This document shows, piece after piece, positions 58,881 to 64,000 of a stretch of 64,000 nucleotides of DNA. The stretch covers positions 3,873,001 to 3,937,000 of the forward strand of contig NZ_CP046908.1 in NCBI RefSeq assembly GCF_009789575.1, given 5' to 3'. The position numbers were made by a program, and so were the translations under genes. Positions within the stretch are counted from its first letter, which is position 1. Every line of letters starts with the position of its first letter. This DNA comes from Stappia indica. Its GTDB lineage: Bacteria; Pseudomonadota; Alphaproteobacteria; Rhizobiales; Stappiaceae. Below the pieces are notes generated by a model. The model was given only the letters and a program-made list of their open reading frames with translations. It searched no databases and was not told the origin of the DNA.

Positions 58881-58956
58881 GGCGCCTGCAAGAGACGATT
58901 GGCGCAGCGCCTGCGAAAGCCAGCGATGGCGGCGCAGCGCCTGCAAGAGACAGTAG
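58881..58956 (+). repeat. Three imperfect GCGCCTGC(A/G)A repeats in the ctaC leader
   Basis: Copies begin near 58882, 58907 and 58937, each reading GCGCCTGC followed by AAGAGAC or GAAAGCC. They lie just before the ribosome site of ctaC and may form leader stems. Purpose unknown. Confidence 0.5.
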
Positions 58957-59008
58957 TGGGATTTCGCCTGGCACAGCTGGCCGGCGGGGTCAGGAAGGGA
59001 GCACGGAC

Positions 59009-59932
59009 GTGACAGGACTGGTCAAGCGTCTGACGAAGATTGCAGCGGCGGCGCTCGCCCCGTTCGCCTTTGCCGGTGCGGCGATGGCCGCCCAGCCGAC
59101 GCCGTGGCAGCTGGGTTTCCAGCCGGCCGCGACGGAAGTGATGGAAGACATCACCTGGTTCACCGATTTCACGCTGGTGATCATCACGGTCATCACGCTG
59201 TTCGTTCTGGCCCTCTTGGTGTGGTGCATCATGCGCTTCAACTCCAAGGCCAACCCGACGCCGTCGCGGACCTCCCACAACACCCTCATCGAGGTGGTGT
59301 GGACGCTGGTCCCGATCCTCGTCCTGGTGATGATCGCGATCCCCTCGTTCCGCCTGCTCTACAAGCAGGTCGAGATCCCGGCATACGACATGACCATCAA
59401 GGTGACCGGCTACCAGTGGTACTGGGGCTACGAGTACACCGACGAGGCCCTGTCGGACATTTCCTTCGAGTCGATCATGCTGCGCGAGGACGCCGAGCGC
59501 GCCGAGCGTGCCGCCGCCTTCAACCGGCCGATCGAGGAATATCCCCGCCTGCTGGCCGTCGACAACGAGGTCATCGTGCCGGTCGGCAAGACGGTCCGTC
59601 TGCAGATCACCGCAGCCGACGTGATGCACTCCTTCGCCATGCCGGCCTTCGGCGTGAAGATGGACGCGATCCCCGGCCGCCTGAACGAGACCTGGTTCAA
59701 CGCCAAGCAGACCGGCATCTTCTACGGCCAGTGCTCCGAGCTCTGCGGCAAGGACCATGCCTTCATGCCGATCGCCATCCGGGTGGTCGAGGAGGCGCAG
59801 TTCCAGGCCTGGGCGGAAGCCGCCAAGGACGACGTCGAAGAGGCCACCCGTCAGCTGATGGCCTCCATCGCCAAGCCGGCCGGCACCGCTGCCGCCCCGG
59901 CAGCCGGCTCGCTGGACGTCGCCGCACGCTGA
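59009..59932 (+). CDS. ctaC: Cytochrome c oxidase subunit II
   Basis: 307 aa from GTG 59009, with AGGGAG upstream. A signal peptide ends AGAAMAAQ; two membrane helices follow (about 50-75 and 90-112), then a periplasmic CuA cupredoxin domain. CSELCGKDHAFM carries the CuA ligands and QWYWGYEY is the electron-entry region. It passes electrons from cytochrome c to subunit I. First gene of the aa3 oxidase operon. Confidence 0.95.
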   Translation: MTGLVKRLTKIAAAALAPFAFAGAAMAAQPTPWQLGFQPAATEVMEDITWFTDFTLVIITVITLFVLALLVWCIMRFNSKANPTPSRTSHNTLIEVVWTLVPILVLVMIAIPSFRLLYKQVEIPAYDMTIKVTGYQWYWGYEYTDEALSDISFESIMLREDAERAERAAAFNRPIEEYPRLLAVDNEVIVPVGKTVRLQITAADVMHSFAMPAFGVKMDAIPGRLNETWFNAKQTGIFYGQCSELCGKDHAFMPIAIRVVEEAQFQAWAEAAKDDVEEATRQLMASIAKPAGTAAAPAAGSLDVAAR

Positions 59933-60031
59933 TCGACTTCACGGCGTGCGAGGCATCGCCCCGCACGCCGACAGGTCCGGGCCGGAACAGGTTCGCACGG
60001 GTTTGCTCACATGGGCTTGTCCCCGGACTGA

Positions 60032-61669
<1,638 letters not shown>

Positions 61670-61689
61670 TCCCGGCGTGACACGGACAG

Positions 61690-61713
61690 ACCGCGCCGGC
61701 ACTCCGGCGCGGT
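61690..61713 (+). terminator. Stem-loop after ctaD
   Basis: ACCGCGCCGG and CCGGCGCGGT form a perfect ten-base stem with a CACT loop, 20 bases after the ctaD stop. No T-run follows, so it may be a partial stop or an RNA-stabilising 3' hairpin rather than a full terminator. Confidence 0.6.
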
Positions 61714-61750
61714 CCCCCGGCAGGGCCTTCGATCGGTCCTGCCCCCGGCA

Positions 61751-61768
61751 GGCGCCCTTCGGGGCGCC
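61751..61768 (+). other. Hairpin with TTCG tetraloop in the ctaD-ctaB spacer
   Basis: GGCGCCC-TTCG-GGGCGCC: a seven-base stem closed by C-TTCG-G, an exceptionally stable RNA tetraloop. With the stem-loop at 61690 it may set separate stability for the ctaD and ctaB transcripts. Confidence 0.55.
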
Positions 61769-61823
61769 GCGCCATTGAGGTTCCCGCCCGCCTGCCGTAT
61801 CGGCACGGGCAAGAATGAGACCG

Positions 61824-61889
61824 CCCAACGAGGGCGGGACGCACGAGAGAGACCTGCCCACCGAGGGCGGGACGCACGAGAGAGACCGG
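61824..61889 (+). repeat. 33-bp tandem repeat, two copies, upstream of ctaB
   Basis: CCCAACGAGGGCGGGACGCA and its continuation CGAGAGAGACC at 61824 recur 33 bases later with one change (CCCACCG). The second copy ends just before the GGAGCAGAC ribosome site of ctaB. Confidence 0.85.
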
Positions 61890-61896
61890 AGCAGAC

Positions 61897-62844
61897 ATGT
61901 CGCTCGCAGACTACCAGGACCGCAGGCTGGACGCCGCCGCCCATGGCGGACAGGGCGATGTCGGCGATTACCTGGCGCTGCTCAAGCCGCGGGTGATGTC
62001 GCTTGTCATCTTCACGGCGCTGGTCGGCCTGCTGATCGCCCCGGGAAGCATCCATCCCGTGCTCGGCGCGGTGGCGATCCTGTGCATCGCGGTCGGTGCC
62101 GGCGCCTCGGGCGCGCTGAACATGTGGTACGACGCCGACATCGACGCGATCATGTCGCGCACCGCGCGCCGCCCGATCCCGGCCGGCAAGGTCACCCCCG
62201 AGGAGGCGCTGGCCTTCGGCCTGACGCTCTCGGCCTTCTCGGTCCTGGTGCTCGGCCTTGCGGTCAACTGGCTGTCCGCCGGCCTGCTGGCCTTCACCAT
62301 CTTCTTCTATGCCGTCGTCTACACGATGTGGCTGAAGCGCTCGACGCCGCAGAACATCGTCATCGGCGGCGCCGCCGGCGCCTTCCCCCCGATGATCGGC
62401 TGGGCCGCGGTGACCGGCACCGTGACGGTGGAAAGCATCGTCCTGTTCCTGATCATCTTCATGTGGACGCCGCCGCATTTCTGGGCGCTGTCGCTGTTCA
62501 AGCGCGGCGACTACGAGGCCGCCCGCGTGCCGATGCTGCCCGTCGTCGCCGGCGAGGACGCGACCCGCACGCAGATCCTCGTCTATTCGGTGCTGCTGGC
62601 CCCCATCGGCGTCGCCCCGGCGCTGCTCGGCTTCGCCTCCATGGCCTATGGCGCGGCCGCGGCCGTGCTCGGTGCCGTCTTCGTCTGGTACGCGCTTCGC
62701 GTCTACGCGCGGCGCGAGGGCGATGCGGCGCGCAAGGCGGCGGTGCGGCTCTTCGCCTTCTCGCTCGTCTACCTGTTCCTGGTCTTCGCGCTGCTGCTGG
62801 CCGACAGCGTCGCTGCGCGCCTGATCGCCGGAGGCTGGCTGTGA
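61897..62844 (+). CDS. ctaB: Protoheme IX farnesyltransferase (heme O synthase)
   Basis: 315 aa, about eight or nine membrane helices. The Asp-rich motif [15 protein letters not shown] and [17 protein letters not shown] are typical. It adds the farnesyl group to heme B on the way to heme A for subunit I. GGAGCAGAC precedes the ATG. Its stop overlaps the coxF GTG (GTGA). Confidence 0.95.
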   Translation: MSLADYQDRRLDAAAHGGQGDVGDYLALLKPRVMSLVIFTALVGLLIAPGSIHPVLGAVAILCIAVGAGASGALNMWYDADIDAIMSRTARRPIPAGKVTPEEALAFGLTLSAFSVLVLGLAVNWLSAGLLAFTIFFYAVVYTMWLKRSTPQNIVIGGAAGAFPPMIGWAAVTGTVTVESIVLFLIIFMWTPPHFWALSLFKRGDYEAARVPMLPVVAGEDATRTQILVYSVLLAPIGVAPALLGFASMAYGAAAAVLGAVFVWYALRVYARREGDAARKAAVRLFAFSLVYLFLVFALLLADSVAARLIAGGWL

Positions 62845-62999
62845 GCGACGACGACGGCATCCGCCAGACGGAAGAGCAGAAGAAGCGCCAGCGCAAGCGC
62901 TCGCTCGCCATTGGCCTGGCTATTGCCGGGCTGGTGCTGCTGTTCTACGTGATCACGCTGGTCAAGATGGGACCGGGCGTGCTGAACCGCCCCCTGTAA
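62841..62999 (+). CDS. CoxF-like small membrane protein
   Basis: 52 aa from GTG 62841, overlapping the ctaB stop. A charged N-terminus ([10 protein letters not shown]) leads to one membrane helix ([20 protein letters not shown]). Proteins of this form sit between ctaB and ctaG in Hyphomicrobiales oxidase operons and are called CoxF; the role in assembly is assumed from position. Confidence 0.82.
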   Translation: MSDDDGIRQTEEQKKRQRKRSLAIGLAIAGLVLLFYVITLVKMGPGVLNRPL

Positions 63000-63025
63000 C
63001 GGACCCTGCGAGAGGAAGGCATCGC

Positions 63026-63685
63026 ATGACGCGACAGACCGATACCCCCGACCAGGCATCCGCGACGCCGCGCGATGCGACCGCCCCCGACCGCGAGGCG
63101 ATGCTGGCCCGCAAGAACCGGCGCATCGCCGTCGCCGTGCTCGGCGGCGTGATGACGATGGTCGGTGCGGCCTACGCCGCCGTGCCGCTCTACGAACTGT
63201 TCTGCCAGGTCACCGGCTATGGCGGCACCACCCAGCGCGCCGACGCGCCGACCGGCACGATCATCGACCGGACGGTCACCGTGCGCTTCGACGGCAACGT
63301 CAACTCGAACCTGCCGTGGAATTTCGGCCCGAAGGAGCGCGCGATCACGCTGCGCATGGGCGAGAGCCGGCAGACCGCCTATGTGGCGCACAACAACGGG
63401 GGCGACGCCAATATCGGCACCTCGGTGTTCAACGTCACGCCCTTCGAGGCGGGCGCCTACTTCAACAAGCTCGAGTGCTTCTGCTTCACCGAGCAGCCGC
63501 TCGCGGCGGGCGAATCCGTCGAGATGCCGGTGGTCTTCTTCATCGATCCGGCGATGGACGAGGACCCGCACCTGAAGCATATCAAGGAGATCACCCTCTC
63601 CTACACGTTCTTCCCTGCAAAGGGACCTGAAACGCCGGTGGCCGCGGCTCCTGCCGTGACGCCGGATCCAAGCAACCGCATGTGA
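63026..63685 (+). CDS. ctaG: Cytochrome c oxidase copper-assembly protein CtaG (Cox11)
   Basis: 219 aa. One N-terminal membrane helix (IAVAVLGGVMTMVGAAYAAV) followed by a periplasmic domain whose LECFCFTEQPL has the Cu(I)-binding CFCF motif; Cys at ELFCQVTGYGG is the other ligand. It delivers CuB to subunit I. It follows coxF by 26 bases. Confidence 0.95.
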   Translation: MTRQTDTPDQASATPRDATAPDREAMLARKNRRIAVAVLGGVMTMVGAAYAAVPLYELFCQVTGYGGTTQRADAPTGTIIDRTVTVRFDGNVNSNLPWNFGPKERAITLRMGESRQTAYVAHNNGGDANIGTSVFNVTPFEAGAYFNKLECFCFTEQPLAAGESVEMPVVFFIDPAMDEDPHLKHIKEITLSYTFFPAKGPETPVAAAPAVTPDPSNRM

Positions 63686-63736
63686 GTGCGCAGGCCCGCC
63701 TGCCGGCGGCATGATTTCAATCGGGGGAGTGTACCC

Positions 63737-64000
63737 ATGGCGCATGCCAAGAACCACGACTACCACATCGTAGATCCGAGCCCGTGGCCGTTCCTCGGCG
63801 GCGTCGGCGCCTTCATCATGGCGCTCGGCGCGGTCGGCCTGTTCCGCTACACCCAGGGCAACGAGTTCCTGCTGTTCGGCGTCGACCTCGCCGGCTGGGG
63901 CATCTTCGCCGTCGGCCTGCTGGTCGTGCTCTACGTGATGTTCGGCTGGTGGCGCGACACCGTTCGCGAATCGCTGGCCGGCGACCACACCCCGGTGGTG
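63737..64000 (+). CDS. ctaE: Cytochrome c oxidase subunit III, 5' part only
   Basis: 88 codons, open to the right edge. MAHAKNHDYHIVDPSPWPFL is the usual start, and GWWRDTVRESLAGDHTPVV follows the second membrane helix, as in subunit III. GGGGGAGTG precedes the ATG. The rest lies beyond the window. Confidence 0.93.
   Translation, partial: MAHAKNHDYHIVDPSPWPFLGGVGAFIMALGAVGLFRYTQGNEFLLFGVDLAGWGIFAVGLLVVLYVMFGWWRDTVRESLAGDHTPVV

Larger units (their letters stand above)
58315..59008. other. Long divergent spacer between ialB and ctaC
   Basis: 694 bases without a credible gene. It holds the ialB leader, an FNR/FixK-type palindrome (58737-58750), a second TTGACA at 58779, and short GCGCCTGC repeats (58881-58956) in what should be the ctaC leader. 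Open frames here lack ribosome sites. Confidence 0.6.

Noticed and set aside
58691-59758. A 355-residue minus-strand frame over the ctaC promoter and gene
   Set aside because: It is antisense to subunit II, rich in His/Asp/Arg as expected from reversed coding sequence, and has no ribosome site.

Overview
The window looks like chromosomal core sequence from a high-GC alphaproteobacterium of the order Hyphomicrobiales (Rhizobiales). A Stappiaceae-like source (Stappia, Labrenzia, Pannonibacter) is my best inference. It rests on gene order (tldD - ialB - ctaC - ctaD - ctaB - coxF - ctaG - ctaE; pmbA - cysQ - DUF4170 - DUF374 - waaA - lpxK - DUF2093; hisS - hisZ - hisG), GC-rich third codon positions, frequent GTG/TTG starts and 4-base ATGA/GTGA overlaps. 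I see no rRNA, tRNA, CRISPR array, insertion sequence, integrase or prophage gene. About 59 protein genes are supported.

Layout. 0.3-3.9 kb: a minus-strand trio of a GT2-GtrA glycosyltransferase, an ArnT-like lipid-linked glycosyltransferase and a YdjC/ChbG-fold protein with a worn active site. 4.1-7.8 kb: hisS-hisZ-hisG. 7.9-10.8 kb: slyX and a CIRCE-controlled groES-groEL. 11-20 kb: a Tad-like VWA protein, an unknown exported protein, a sigma-54 activator facing a MacAB/DevBCA-like exporter, a copper-chaperone-like protein and a TipF-like degenerate EAL protein. 20-27.3 kb (minus): maoC-like, ribF, a DMT transporter, lspA, a lipoprotein and two M16 peptidases, one with and one without the zinc motif. 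27.5-34.6 kb: cheY-cheZ, two exported proteins of unknown role, a HAD hydrolase and a chemoreceptor. 34.7-45.3 kb: mutL, rsmD, an RluB-like pseudouridine synthase with very long disordered tails, tadA, an ABM protein, an MBL-fold protein, a patatin, a MOSC protein and a CPA2 antiporter. 45.3-50.8 kb: lipid A/Kdo genes with cysQ and pmbA. 51-57.3 kb: a DUF6101-like protein, ubiA, purD, a probable fluoroacetate dehalogenase, a repeat-rich spacer and tldD. 57.8-64 kb: ialB and the aa3-type cytochrome c oxidase operon, cut by the right edge inside subunit III.

How the parts work together. Several blocks serve the envelope (lpxK/waaA/acyltransferase, the Arn-like trio, lspA, the DUF3035-like lipoprotein, M16 peptidases, exporter). 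Others serve motility and signalling (CheY, CheZ, chemoreceptor, TipF-like EAL), respiration (ubiA, cta genes) and translation or repair (hisS, rsmD, rluB-like, tadA, mutL).

The least explained material is: (i) a family of hairpin intergenic repeats in three spacers, two of which share the same ordered composite of about 200-350 bp; (ii) two tandem inverted repeats after purD; (iii) a low-GC patch inside hisS; (iv) proteins that keep a fold but have lost catalytic residues (YdjC-like, EAL, receiver domain, second M16); (v) an overlapping pair of exported proteins, one with 17-residue repeats; (vi) repeats, hairpins and an FNR/FixK-type palindrome in the oxidase locus.
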